This document shows positions 36,411-44,527 of a stretch of DNA of 64,000 nt, piece after piece (position 1 is the first letter of the stretch; every line of letters starts with the position of its first letter). The stretch spans positions 34,913 to 98,912 of the forward strand of contig NZ_JABWQP020000017.1 of NCBI RefSeq assembly GCF_014268505.2, given 5' to 3'. This DNA comes from Pseudomonas khorasanensis. GTDB taxonomy: Bacteria; Pseudomonadota; Gammaproteobacteria; Pseudomonadales; Pseudomonadaceae. The notes beneath the pieces were generated by a model. It did no database searches and had not been told where the DNA came from. It saw only the letters and a program-made list of their open reading frames with translations. The position numbers were made by a program, and so were the translations under genes.

Positions 36411-36569
36411 TCAGCGCTTGGCGATGATATACACCGCATGCACGATGCCCGGAATGTAGCCGCACAACGTCAGCAGAATATTCAACCAGAACGCCCCGCC
36501 AAACCCGACTTGCAGAAACACGCCCAGTGGCGGCAACAGAATAGCGATGATGATGCGAATGAAATCCAT
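36411..36569 (-). CDS. YqaE/Pmp3 family small membrane protein
   Basis: A 52-residue protein, MDFIRIIIAILLPPLGVFLQ onward, with two hydrophobic helices joined by a short GFGGAFWLN turn and the family ending PGIVHAVYIIAKR. Pmp3/YqaE proteins sit in the inner membrane and are linked to osmotic or membrane-potential stress; the exact function is unknown. I chose ATG 36569 behind AGGAG; the frame is open further upstream but without similarity. It is a single-gene unit on the minus strand between the pqq operon and rsmY. Confidence 0.92.
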   Translation of the reverse strand: MDFIRIIIAILLPPLGVFLQVGFGGAFWLNILLTLCGYIPGIVHAVYIIAKR

Positions 36570-36744
36570 GGGGCAGCTCCTGAATGGGGGTTGGCTCACT
36601 TGAGCCATACAAGCTAATCGACCAGCGCCGTTCGTCAGGGTTCACTACGGTTGCTATTTGATCGCCACCACCACAAAAAAACGCACCACACCAAAAAGAA
36701 TCAGGCCTAGGCGTGCGTTAGCGCGGCGTGGACGACGGCGGTAG
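36570..36744. other. Gene-free spacer before the relic and rsmY
   Basis: Upstream region of the YqaE gene, which must contain its promoter. The A-rich stretch at 36663-36700 (CACCACAAAAAAACGCACC) is notable, but I see no gene or repeat here. Confidence 0.4.
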
Positions 36745-36888
36745 CCCGCCGCCGACCAGGGAGCCATTGAAAGTGGCTTGGTGTGCCGCGATGTGCAACG
36801 TCAGCAGCCGTCGTTGGCGCTGCTGCGGACATTGCTTGAAGAAGTGATCGATCGCGAAGTGAAGCCGCCGCTCGATCCGCGGGCCTGA
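36745..36888 (+). pseudogene. Possible 3' remnant of a LysR-type regulator gene
   Basis: A frame opened only by an upstream stop (TAG at 36742) runs to TGA at 36886 and reads, near its end, SLALLRTLLEEVIDREVKPP. This has the look of the last helix of a transcriptional regulator and uses high-GC third positions like real genes here, but no matching 5' part is present. A lysR-type gene beside rsmY is what I recall for related strains, so this may be the end of a deleted copy. Weak evidence; it could be noncoding. Confidence 0.3.
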
Positions 36889-36903
36889 AACTTTTCTTCA
36901 GGC

Positions 36904-36929
36904 AAAAGAAAACCCCGCCGAAGCGGGGC
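36904..36929 (-). terminator. Intrinsic terminator of rsmY
   Basis: On the minus strand CCCCGC, TTCG, GCGGGG is followed by TTTTCTTTTG. The tetraloop hairpin and T-run end the RNA at about 36908. Confidence 0.93.
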
Positions 36930-37028
36930 TTTGCAGACTGTTTCCCTGACATCCATTTCACTCCGCCACCCTGGCAGAATCCTACGTGTCCGTGTTGTTT
37001 ACTTTGCGCTTCCTGCGCGACGTCCATG
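36908..37028 (-). ncRNA. rsmY: RsmY, GacA-dependent RsmA/CsrA-titrating small RNA
   Basis: RsmY binds and sequesters RsmA/CsrA-type translational repressors, relieving secondary-metabolism and exoenzyme mRNAs. The roughly 120-base minus-strand RNA contains seven GGA motifs (complements at 37023, 37011, 36989, 36980, 36962, 36952 and 36943), many in single-stranded A-rich context. Near its 5' end GCGCAGGAAGCGC makes a hairpin displaying AGGA, as in known RsmY. It ends in a CCCCGC-TTCG-GCGGGG terminator. A GacA box lies about 65 bases upstream of the predicted start and TAATCT (37035-37040) could be the -10. Its 5' end is estimated. No protein frame of note lies here. Confidence 0.92.
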
Positions 37029-37084
37029 AAATGTAGATTAGCCGTGGATCCAATTATTGCCTATGGGATAACAGCAGCACGTCA

Positions 37085-37102
37085 CGTAAGCAAATGCTTA
37101 CA
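37085..37102 (-). promoter_or_regulatory. GacA upstream activating sequence of rsmY
   Basis: On the minus strand TGTAAG-CATTTG-CTTACG matches the GacA box TGTAAG-N6-CTTACA at all but the last position. Its centre is about 66 bases before the predicted RsmY start, the usual spacing. It lies between the acyl-CoA dehydrogenase stop (37117) and rsmY. Confidence 0.92.
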
Positions 37103-37116
37103 TGACGTGCCCGAGA

Positions 37117-38895
37117 TCAGAACTGTGCGGCATCGAGCAGGAACAGAGACTCGCTACCCGCTTTGACCGACGCGCTCAACGAGTGGATACGCGGCAGCAA
37201 ACGGGCGAAATAGAAGCGTGCGGTGCCGAGCTTGCTGGCGTAGAAATCATCCTGCGATTCTTTGCCAAACGCGGCTTTCGCCATCAATGCCCACATGTAG
37301 GCGTAGGCCATGTAGCCGAATGCTTGCAAATATTCAACCGAGGCCGCGCCGATTTCGTTCGGATTGTTTTTCGCCCGGTCCAGCAGCCATGCGGTCAATT
37401 CATCCAGCGTGTCGACGGCATCGTTCAGCGGCTTGGTGAATTCACCCAGATCGGCGTTAGCGGTCGCAGTGAAGTGGCGGATCTCATCGGCGAACAACTT
37501 GTAAAACGCTCCGCCGCTGCCAACGATCTTGCGACCGACCAGGTCCAGCGCCTGAATGCCGTTGGTGCCTTCGTAGATCTGGGTAATGCGCACGTCACGC
37601 ACCAGTTGCTCCTGGCCCCACTCGCGGATGTAACCGTGGCCGCCGAAAACCTGCTGGCCGTGCACGGTCGTTTCCAGACCCAGGTCGGTCAGGAACGCTT
37701 TCGCCACCGGCGTCAGCAAAGCCACCAGGTCTTCCGCGCGCTTGCGGGTAGTCGCGTCTTCGCTGAACTTGGCAGTGTCGAGTTGCATCGCCACGTAAGT
37801 CGAAAAGGCACGGCCGCCTTCGTTCGAGGCTTTCATGGTCAGCAGCATGCGACGCACGTCCGGGTGGACAATGATCGGGTCAGCGACTTTGTCCTTGTTC
37901 TGCGCGCCGGTCGGGGAACGGCTTTGCAGACGGTCGCGCGCGTATTCAACGGCGTTCTGGTAGGAGCGCTCGCCGGTGGCCAGGCCTTGAATGCCGACGC
38001 CCAGACGCTCGTAGTTCATCATGGTGAACATCGCGGCCAGGCCTTTGTTCGGCTCGCCAACCAGATAACCGACGGCTTCATCGAAGTTCATTACGCAGGT
38101 CGCCGAGGCCTGGATGCCCATCTTGTGCTCGATCGAACCGCAGTTGGCCGGGTTGCGCGCGCCCAGACTGCCATCGGCGTTGACCATGAATTTCGGCACC
38201 AGAAACAGCGATATGCCTTTGGGCCCCGCCGGGGCGTCCGGCAGCTTGGCCAGCACCAGGTGAATGATGTTTTCGGTGAGATCGTGCTCGCCGCCGGTGA
38301 TGAAGATCTTGGTGCCGCTGACCTTGTAGGAGCCGTCGGCCTGAGGCTCGGCCTTGGTGCGAATGATGCCCAGGTCGGTGCCGGCATGCGGCTCGGTCAG
38401 GCACATCGAGCCGGCCCAGATGCCGGCGTACATATTCGGCAGGTACGCGGCTTTCAGTTCTTCGCTCGCATGGGCGTTGATCGACAGGCATGCACCGGCA
38501 GTCAGCATCGGGTACAGACCGAAGGCCAGGCTGGCGGAGTTGACCATTTCTTCGACCTGCGCCGAGACGGCTTTGGGCATGCCCATGCCGCCGTAAGCCG
38601 GGTCACCGCCAACGCCAACCCAGCCGCCTTCGGCGTAAGTCTGATAGGCCTGTGGGAAACCGGCCGGCGTGGTGACGGCACCGTCCGCCCAATGGCAACC
38701 TTCTTCGTCAGCGGCACGGCTCAACGGCGCGATGCTTTTGCTGGTGACCTTGCCGGCCTCTTCAAGAATGGCTTCAACGGTTTCGGCGTCGACGGTCTCG
38801 GCCAGCGCCGGCAGCTCGGCCCAGAGTTTGGCGACTTCGAACACTTCATTGAGGACGAAGCGCATATCGCGCAGCGGCGCTTTGTAGTCAGCCAT
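37117..38895 (-). CDS. Acyl-CoA dehydrogenase, long (FadE-type) form, copy 1
   Basis: A flavoenzyme of the roughly 600-residue acyl-CoA dehydrogenase subgroup, which introduces the trans-2 double bond in fatty acyl-CoA during beta-oxidation. The 592 residues start MADYKAPLRDMRFVLNEVFE, with MCLTEPHAGTDLG near residue 165, TKIFITGGEHDL near 195, and YEGTNGIQALDL near 445 supplying the catalytic glutamate. The C-terminal 130 residues form the extra domain of this subgroup. Two paralogues follow upstream at 39080 and 42448. Substrate chain length cannot be assigned. Confidence 0.93.
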   Translation of the reverse strand: MADYKAPLRDMRFVLNEVFEVAKLWAELPALAETVDAETVEAILEEAGKVTSKSIAPLSRAADEEGCHWADGAVTTPAGFPQAYQTYAEGGWVGVGGDPAYGGMGMPKAVSAQVEEMVNSASLAFGLYPMLTAGACLSINAHASEELKAAYLPNMYAGIWAGSMCLTEPHAGTDLGIIRTKAEPQADGSYKVSGTKIFITGGEHDLTENIIHLVLAKLPDAPAGPKGISLFLVPKFMVNADGSLGARNPANCGSIEHKMGIQASATCVMNFDEAVGYLVGEPNKGLAAMFTMMNYERLGVGIQGLATGERSYQNAVEYARDRLQSRSPTGAQNKDKVADPIIVHPDVRRMLLTMKASNEGGRAFSTYVAMQLDTAKFSEDATTRKRAEDLVALLTPVAKAFLTDLGLETTVHGQQVFGGHGYIREWGQEQLVRDVRITQIYEGTNGIQALDLVGRKIVGSGGAFYKLFADEIRHFTATANADLGEFTKPLNDAVDTLDELTAWLLDRAKNNPNEIGAASVEYLQAFGYMAYAYMWALMAKAAFGKESQDDFYASKLGTARFYFARLLPRIHSLSASVKAGSESLFLLDAAQF

Positions 38896-39035
38896 GGCAA
38901 ACCTCGCAAGATCTAAACAGGTGGTTCGTGGAATGATGTTTTCGTTGTGCCTGAGTGTACCTCAACAACTTTTGCGACACATAGGGTCAACCGGTGACTG
39001 ATTTGTTATTTTTGGTCACCGTGGATCTGCCATAA

Positions 39036-39060
39036 ATAAACCCGCACTCGGCGGGCTTAT
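39036..39060 (-). terminator. Terminator after acyl-CoA dehydrogenase copy 2
   Basis: On the minus strand AAGCCCGC, CGAGT, GCGGGTTTATTT forms a hairpin with a T-rich tail 20 bases after the gene's stop. It separates copy 2 from copy 1. Confidence 0.75.
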
Positions 39061-39079
39061 TCATGGGTCGGGAAAAGCG

Positions 39080-40876
39080 TTACAACGCAAACGACTCCGC
39101 TGGTAGATTCATCAAACAATCACTGCCCGCCTCAATCGCAGCCTGATGCGCAGCCGTTCGCGGCAACAAGCGCTTGAAGTAAAATTCGCAGGTTGCCAGT
39201 TTGCCCCTCAGGAAATCCGACTCACCCCCGCCGGCGTCCAGCTGTGCCTGCGCGACCAACGCCATGCGCAGCCACAAATAGCCGAGGATGATGTAGCCGC
39301 TGTACATCAGGTAATCCACCGACGCGGCACCGACTTCGTCCGGGTTTTTCATCGCGGCCATACCAACCTTCATGGTCAGATCGCCCCATTGCTGATTCAG
39401 CGCGTCGAGTTGGGCCACGAAGCTGCCCAACTGAGGGTGATCGGCGTTCGCTGCGCAAAACTTATGAACGATTTTGGTAAAGCCGCGCAACAACTTGCCC
39501 TGACTGCCCAGCACCTTGCGCCCGAGCAAATCCAGCGCCTGAATGCCGTTGGTGCCTTCGTAGATCGGCGCGATGCGGCAGTCGCGCACCAACTGCTCCA
39601 TGCCCCATTCGCGAATGAAACCGTGGCCACCGAACACCTGCATGCCGTGGTTGGTCACCTCAAGACCGGTATCGGTCATGAAGGCCTTGCAGATCGGCGT
39701 AAGGAACGCCAACAGGTCTTCGGCCTCCTGACGTGCTCCGGCGTCGCTGCTCAAGTGCGCAGCGTCGAGCAATTGCGCAGTGAAGTAGGTCAGCGCGCGG
39801 TTGCCTTCGTTGAAGGCCTTCATGGTCAGCAGCATGCGCCGCACGTCCGGGTGGACAATGATTGGATCGGCGGGTTTATCCGGGGCTTTGGCGCCGGTCA
39901 GCGAACGCATCTGCAAGCGGTCGTTGGCGTATTTGACGGCGCCCTGAAAGCTCGCCTCGCCCAGACACAAGCCCTGCATGCCGGTGCCAAGCCGCGCGTG
40001 GTTCATCATGGTGAACATGCAGTTCAGGCCCTTGTTCGGCTCGCCGATCAAATAACCTGTGGCTGCATCGAAATTCAACACACAGGTCGCGGAGGCCTTG
40101 ATGCCCATCTTGTGTTCGATCGAACCGCAGGAAACGCCGTTGCGCTCACCCGCGTCGCCTGCCGTGTCGGGCAGGAACTTCGGCACGATGAACAGGGAAA
40201 TGCCCTTGGTCCCGGCGGGCGCATCCGGCAGCTTGGCCAACACCAGATGAATGATGTTGTCGCTCAGGTCATGTTCGCCTGCGGAGATGAAAATCTTGCT
40301 GCCGGTGATCACGTAGCTGCCATCAGCCCTGGGGACCGCGCGGGTCTTGATGATGCCCAGATCTGTGCCGCAGTGGGCTTCGGTCAGGCACATGGTCCCG
40401 GTCCACTGGCCGGCGGTGAGTTTGCTCAGGTAGGTGTCTTTCTGCTCGGCGGTGCCGTGGGTGTGAATCGCTGACATCGCTCCGTGGGTCAGGCCGGGGT
40501 ACATGCCCCAGGAGGTGTTGCTGGAGCCAATCATCTCGCTGATGACCAGCCCAAGCGAACTCGGCAGCCCTTGACCGCCGTAAGCTGGATCCGCCGCCAG
40601 ACCGTGCCAGCCGCCTTCTACGTATTGTGCGAAGGCGTGCTTGAAGCCTGTAGGGGTTGTCACCACACCGTTGTCGAAATGGCAGCCCTCTTCGTCGCCG
40701 CTGCGATTGAGCGGGGCCAGAACGTTTTCACAGAACTTGGCGCCCTCTTCGAGGATCGCGCTGATCATGTCCGGGCTGGCGTCATGGGCGCCCAGCGCGG
40801 CGTAGTTGGCGTGAAAGTCGAAGACATGATCGATCAGAAAGCGCATGTCGCGCAGGGGAGCTTTGTACTCAGGCAT
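39080..40876 (-). CDS. Acyl-CoA dehydrogenase, long (FadE-type) form, copy 2
   Basis: A 598-residue paralogue of copies 1 and 3: MPEYKAPLRDMRFLIDHVFD, TMCLTEAHCGTDLG near residue 165, ISAGEHDLSDNIIHLVLA near 200, and YEGTNGIQALDLLGRK near 450 with the catalytic glutamate. It shares AILEEGAKFCENVLAPLNR with copy 3, so these two look closest to each other. The ATG at 40876 follows GGAGAAG; the frame is open 19 codons upstream. It has its own terminator, so each copy is probably a separate unit. Confidence 0.93.
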   Translation of the reverse strand: MPEYKAPLRDMRFLIDHVFDFHANYAALGAHDASPDMISAILEEGAKFCENVLAPLNRSGDEEGCHFDNGVVTTPTGFKHAFAQYVEGGWHGLAADPAYGGQGLPSSLGLVISEMIGSSNTSWGMYPGLTHGAMSAIHTHGTAEQKDTYLSKLTAGQWTGTMCLTEAHCGTDLGIIKTRAVPRADGSYVITGSKIFISAGEHDLSDNIIHLVLAKLPDAPAGTKGISLFIVPKFLPDTAGDAGERNGVSCGSIEHKMGIKASATCVLNFDAATGYLIGEPNKGLNCMFTMMNHARLGTGMQGLCLGEASFQGAVKYANDRLQMRSLTGAKAPDKPADPIIVHPDVRRMLLTMKAFNEGNRALTYFTAQLLDAAHLSSDAGARQEAEDLLAFLTPICKAFMTDTGLEVTNHGMQVFGGHGFIREWGMEQLVRDCRIAPIYEGTNGIQALDLLGRKVLGSQGKLLRGFTKIVHKFCAANADHPQLGSFVAQLDALNQQWGDLTMKVGMAAMKNPDEVGAASVDYLMYSGYIILGYLWLRMALVAQAQLDAGGGESDFLRGKLATCEFYFKRLLPRTAAHQAAIEAGSDCLMNLPAESFAL

Positions 40877-40966
40877 GGTGGCTTCTCCGTCAGCAGATTT
40901 CTTCAACCTACTGCTGGACACCACCCGCGACAATCATTGTGCGGGCGCTGAATGCGCCGTTATCAC

Positions 40967-42256
40967 TCAACCCGCAGCGGTTTCCATGCGCACCGCGCCA
41001 CGGCGATTCTGTCCGAATGCCATCACGCAGTTACGGCCGGCGCCCTTGGCGCTGTACAACGCCTGGTCGGCTGATTTGAGAACCTCTTCCGGGGTGCGCT
41101 GATCGACGCGCTCGGCGACGCCGATACTCACCGTGACCGACACTGCCGAGGCGCCGGCCCCGCTACGGCGCTGGCGACCTTGCAGATCATCCTGCGGGCG
41201 ATTTTCCTGATTACGTAGTTGAATACTGTAGGACGCAATGGACTCGCGGATAACCTCCAGGTGCGGCATGCACTCCTCGAGGGTTTTGCCTGCGAATACC
41301 AGGGCGAACTCCTCCCCGCCATAACGATACGCCCTGCCGCCGCCGCTGATTTTCGACAGCTTGCTGGCGACCAGACGCAGAACCTGGTCACCGACATCGT
41401 GGCCGTGGGTGTCGTTGAATTTCTTGAAGTGGTCAACGTCGCTCATCGCCAGCACGTAATTGCGCCCCAGGCGCTGCAAGCGCTCGTTGAGTGCGCGACG
41501 TCCCGGCAGGCCGGTGAGTTCGTCGCGAAAGGCCATTTGGTAAGCCTCATGCGCAACCGCCGCCGCGATCATCAACATCACCTGACTGCACATGATGTTG
41601 AGCGTGAACGGCAGAATGAAAGTCTTCGGCAGCATCCAGAACACCCCGAGCAACCCGACCAGTTGCGCCGCGTGCAGCGGGCGCGGGTTGCGCCAGTATT
41701 GCCAGGCCAGCAGCAGGAAAGCCGAGATGAATACCGGATAGGACAGCTGAATCAGACTCATCCACGCGCCATGCAGTGCCGGCCAGCGAATCTCCGACAG
41801 CCACAGCAGTAACGCTTGCGGGTAACTTTGCTCCAGTCCCAACGCAACGCTGCCAAAGGCCAGCAGCACAGCGAACCGCGCGACCATGTCCTGGAACAGA
41901 TGTGTTCGTTCCTGCCAGGCCGCGAACAGGCCGAACAATAATGGCAACAGCAGGCAGACCAGATGAAAGACCACGGCAGCGTCTTCGCGCACCTTGCCGT
42001 TGTCGCGGTAAAAGTCGGTCTGGGTGTCGAGCAAAAAGTAGGCGATGTACACCGTGAGCATCAGAAACAGTTCGCGCTGACGTCGGTACACTGCGCAATA
42101 CGCGCCGCCCAAAAGCAGCACCAGGGTGGGCAACACGTTGAACAGGGAAGTGAAAAACACGCTGAGGTCTTTGACGTACGCAGCCGCCAACCCCGCGAGC
42201 AATAACAGCAGTGAAGGCAGGAAATGGCTGAAACGTACAGCGGAAGAACGCGGCAA
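40967..42256 (-). CDS. Membrane-anchored diguanylate cyclase (GGDEF)
   Basis: A 429-residue protein with an N-terminal membrane region of about seven or eight hydrophobic helices (residues 12-240) and a C-terminal GGDEF domain (about 255-420). The active-site motif is GGEEF near residue 313, which is catalytically competent; no RxxD inhibitory site stands at the usual distance before it. The substrate motif FRDELTGLPGRRALNERL is present near 250. The TTG at 42256 is chosen because CGGAG lies 8 bases upstream and it gives a clean first helix; a longer GTG start (42340) would include the CRP-like box. The gene lies between acyl-CoA dehydrogenase copies 2 and 3. Confidence 0.9.
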   Translation of the reverse strand: MPRSSAVRFSHFLPSLLLLLAGLAAAYVKDLSVFFTSLFNVLPTLVLLLGGAYCAVYRRQRELFLMLTVYIAYFLLDTQTDFYRDNGKVREDAAVVFHLVCLLLPLLFGLFAAWQERTHLFQDMVARFAVLLAFGSVALGLEQSYPQALLLWLSEIRWPALHGAWMSLIQLSYPVFISAFLLLAWQYWRNPRPLHAAQLVGLLGVFWMLPKTFILPFTLNIMCSQVMLMIAAAVAHEAYQMAFRDELTGLPGRRALNERLQRLGRNYVLAMSDVDHFKKFNDTHGHDVGDQVLRLVASKLSKISGGGRAYRYGGEEFALVFAGKTLEECMPHLEVIRESIASYSIQLRNQENRPQDDLQGRQRRSGAGASAVSVTVSIGVAERVDQRTPEEVLKSADQALYSAKGAGRNCVMAFGQNRRGAVRMETAAG

Positions 42257-42325
42257 GGGTAAGCTCCGACCCGTAGTATCAAAGAGATAGCATTGTGCCT
42301 GCAAAGCGCAGTTAAGCACACATAA

Positions 42326-42341
42326 TGTGATGCAGATCACA
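42326..42341. promoter_or_regulatory. CRP/Vfr-type binding site
   Basis: TGTGA-TGCAGA-TCACA is a perfect match to the CRP consensus TGTGA-N6-TCACA, and its core is symmetric. It is 70-85 bases before the diguanylate cyclase start and downstream of the terminator of acyl-CoA dehydrogenase copy 3, so the cyclase is the likely target. Pseudomonads carry the CRP homologue Vfr. Confidence 0.75.
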
Positions 42342-42391
42342 TGCAGTCTCTTTAACGGCCGATAGCCTGACTATCTGAGCGATGCACAAAC

Positions 42392-42427
42392 AAAAAAACC
42401 GCTGCCCCCTAACGGGAGCAGCGGTTT
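42392..42427 (-). terminator. Terminator after acyl-CoA dehydrogenase copy 3
   Basis: On the minus strand AACCGCTGC pairs with GCAGCGGTT and is followed by TTTTTTG. It lies 20 bases beyond the stop of copy 3. Confidence 0.92.
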
Positions 42428-42447
42428 TCATCAGACTGCGGTAAGGC

Positions 42448-44253
42448 TTAGTAGCCCAGTGCGAAGTCTTCTTCTTTCATGTCCATCAGGTTACTGGCGC
42501 CCGACAGCATAGTGGCCACGTGTGTACGGGTACGCGGCAGAATGCGCTGGAAGTAGAAGCGCGCGGTTTGCAGCTTGGCGGTGTAGAACGCCGCGTCGCC
42601 GGTGCCTTCTGCCAGCTTTTCAGCAGCCAGACGCGCCATGTCGGCCCAGAAGTAGGCCAGGCAGGCGTAACCCGAATACATCAGGTAGTCCACGGACGCC
42701 GCGCCCACTTCTTCGCGATCTTTCATGGCGGCCATACCGACCTTCATGGTCAGCTCGCCCCACTCTTTGTTCAGCGAAGCCAGCGGCGTGACGAACTCTT
42801 GAACAGCTTCGTTGCCTTCGTTGGTCTGGCAGAACTTGTGGACGATCTTGGTAAAACCTTTCAGAGCCTCGCCCTGAGTCATCAACACTTTGCGGCCCAG
42901 CAGGTCGAGTGCCTGAATGCCGGTGGTGCCTTCGTACAGCATCGAAATGCGGCTGTCGCGAACGTTCTGCTCCATGCCCCACTCAGCGATGAAGCCGTGG
43001 CCACCGTAGATCTGCACGCCGTGGTTGGCGGCTTCGAAACCGACTTCGGTCATGAACGCCTTGGCGATCGGCGTCATGAAGGCCAGCAAAGCGTCGGCCT
43101 TTTTCTTTTCTTCTTCGTCGACGCCGTATTTGACGATGTCGACCTGCTTGGCGGTGAAGTAGACCATTGCGCGGTTGCCTTCGGCGAACGCTTTCATGGT
43201 CAACAGCATACGGCGCACGTCAGGGTGAACGATGATCGGGTCAGCGGCTTTGTCCGGCGCTTTCGGGCCGGTCAGCGAACGCATTTGCAGACGATCGCGA
43301 GCGTATTTCAGACCGCCCTGGAAACCGATTTCGGCGTGGGCCAGGCCTTGCAGCGCTGTACCCAGACGGGCCGTGTTCATAAAGGTGAACATGCAGTTCA
43401 GGCCTTTGTTCGCCGGGCCGATCAGGTAACCAGTGGCGCCGTCGAAGTTCATTACGCACGTGGCGTTGCCGTGGATGCCCATTTTGTGTTCCAGCGAACC
43501 GCAGTTCACTGCGTTGCGCGCGCCGAGGCTGCCATCAGCGTTCGGCAGGAACTTCGGAACGATGAACAGCGAGATGCCTTTGGTGCCGGCCGGTGCGTCC
43601 GGGAGGCGGGCCAGTACGATGTGGACGATGTTATCGGCCATGTCGTGCTCACCGGCCGAGATGAAGATCTTGGTGCCGGAGACTTTGTAGGAACCGTCGG
43701 CCTGAGGTTCGGCCTTGGTGCGCAGCATGCCCAGGTCGGTGCCGCAGTGCGGTTCGGTCAGGCACATGGTGCCGGTCCATTCGCCGGAAACCAGTTTGGT
43801 CAGATAGGCTTCCTGCTGCTCAGGGGTGCCGTGCTCGGAGATGGTGTTCATTGCGCCGTGCGACAGGCCCGGGTACATGCCCCACGACCAGTTGGCTTCG
43901 CCAACCATTTCGCTGACCGCCAGGCCCAGCGACTCAGGCAGACCCTGGCCGCCGTGCTCGACGTCATGCGCCAGACTCGGCCAGCCGCCTTCGACGAACT
44001 GCTTGTACGCCTCTTTGAAACCGGTCGGAGTTTTCACGCCGGACTCGCTCCAGGTGCAGCCTTCCAGATCGCCCACGCGGTTCAGCGGTGCCAGTACCTG
44101 CTCACAAAACTTGGCGCCTTCTTCGAGAATGGCGTCAACCATGTCCGGCGTTGCGTCTGCGCACGCTGGCAGGCTCTGATAGTGCGCTTCGTAGCCGAGC
44201 AGTTCGTCACGAACGAAGCGAATATCACGCAAGGGGGCCTTGTAGTCAGGCAT
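42448..44253 (-). CDS. Acyl-CoA dehydrogenase, long (FadE-type) form, copy 3
   Basis: A 601-residue paralogue: MPDYKAPLRDIRFVRDELLG, MCLTEPHCGTDLGMLRTKAE near residue 168, TKIFISAGEHDMADNIVHIV near 195, and YEGTTGIQALDLLGRKVLM near 450, where copies 1 and 2 have N in place of the second T. It is first in the minus-strand series and is preceded by 274 bases without a gene, which must contain its promoter; TGTTTGAAACATACGTTTA-like AT-rich bases near 44321 are noted only. Probably medium- or long-chain acyl-CoA oxidation. Confidence 0.93.
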   Translation of the reverse strand: MPDYKAPLRDIRFVRDELLGYEAHYQSLPACADATPDMVDAILEEGAKFCEQVLAPLNRVGDLEGCTWSESGVKTPTGFKEAYKQFVEGGWPSLAHDVEHGGQGLPESLGLAVSEMVGEANWSWGMYPGLSHGAMNTISEHGTPEQQEAYLTKLVSGEWTGTMCLTEPHCGTDLGMLRTKAEPQADGSYKVSGTKIFISAGEHDMADNIVHIVLARLPDAPAGTKGISLFIVPKFLPNADGSLGARNAVNCGSLEHKMGIHGNATCVMNFDGATGYLIGPANKGLNCMFTFMNTARLGTALQGLAHAEIGFQGGLKYARDRLQMRSLTGPKAPDKAADPIIVHPDVRRMLLTMKAFAEGNRAMVYFTAKQVDIVKYGVDEEEKKKADALLAFMTPIAKAFMTEVGFEAANHGVQIYGGHGFIAEWGMEQNVRDSRISMLYEGTTGIQALDLLGRKVLMTQGEALKGFTKIVHKFCQTNEGNEAVQEFVTPLASLNKEWGELTMKVGMAAMKDREEVGAASVDYLMYSGYACLAYFWADMARLAAEKLAEGTGDAAFYTAKLQTARFYFQRILPRTRTHVATMLSGASNLMDMKEEDFALGY

Positions 44254-44477
44254 AGCGATAAACCTCTGCTGATGTAACCGGGAATGAACGACCGTGTTGA
44301 GTTGTTGTGACGGTCAAACAGTTGTTTGAAACATACGTTTACGCCGAAATCTTGTCAAGCATCGATCTTTTGCCGTTCGTCATCGGTTTTTCCAAAAGGC
44401 GGGCAGGGAAAATCGCCACCAACGCGAGCAAGCGACGGGTGCTGAAGAAAGATTAGTTGAGCAAGAAGGACTTAAAC

Positions 44478-44505
44478 GAAAAACGCCGCGACAGGGCGCG
44501 GCGTT
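44478..44505 (-). terminator. Terminator after the 98-residue gene
   Basis: On the minus strand AACGCCGCG pairs with CGCGGCGTT around CCCTGT and is followed by TTTTTCG, 23 bases after the stop. Confidence 0.9.
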
Positions 44506-44527
44506 TCGATGTCTACAACAAATTCAA

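Noticed and set aside
36707..37027. A 106-codon minus-strand frame across rsmY as a protein gene
   Set aside because: The interval is explained by the RNA gene and its terminator; the frame has no ribosome-binding site and low-complexity composition.
37102..38916. A 604-codon open frame on the plus strand over acyl-CoA dehydrogenase copy 1
   Set aside because: It mirrors the real gene on the other strand. High-GC third positions in the real gene keep the opposite frame free of stops, and the translation has no family similarity.
42520..44277. A 585-codon plus-strand open frame over acyl-CoA dehydrogenase copy 3 (and a 442-codon one over copy 2 at 39146-40474)
   Set aside because: Same shadow effect; the minus-strand proteins carry clear catalytic motifs and ribosome-binding sites.
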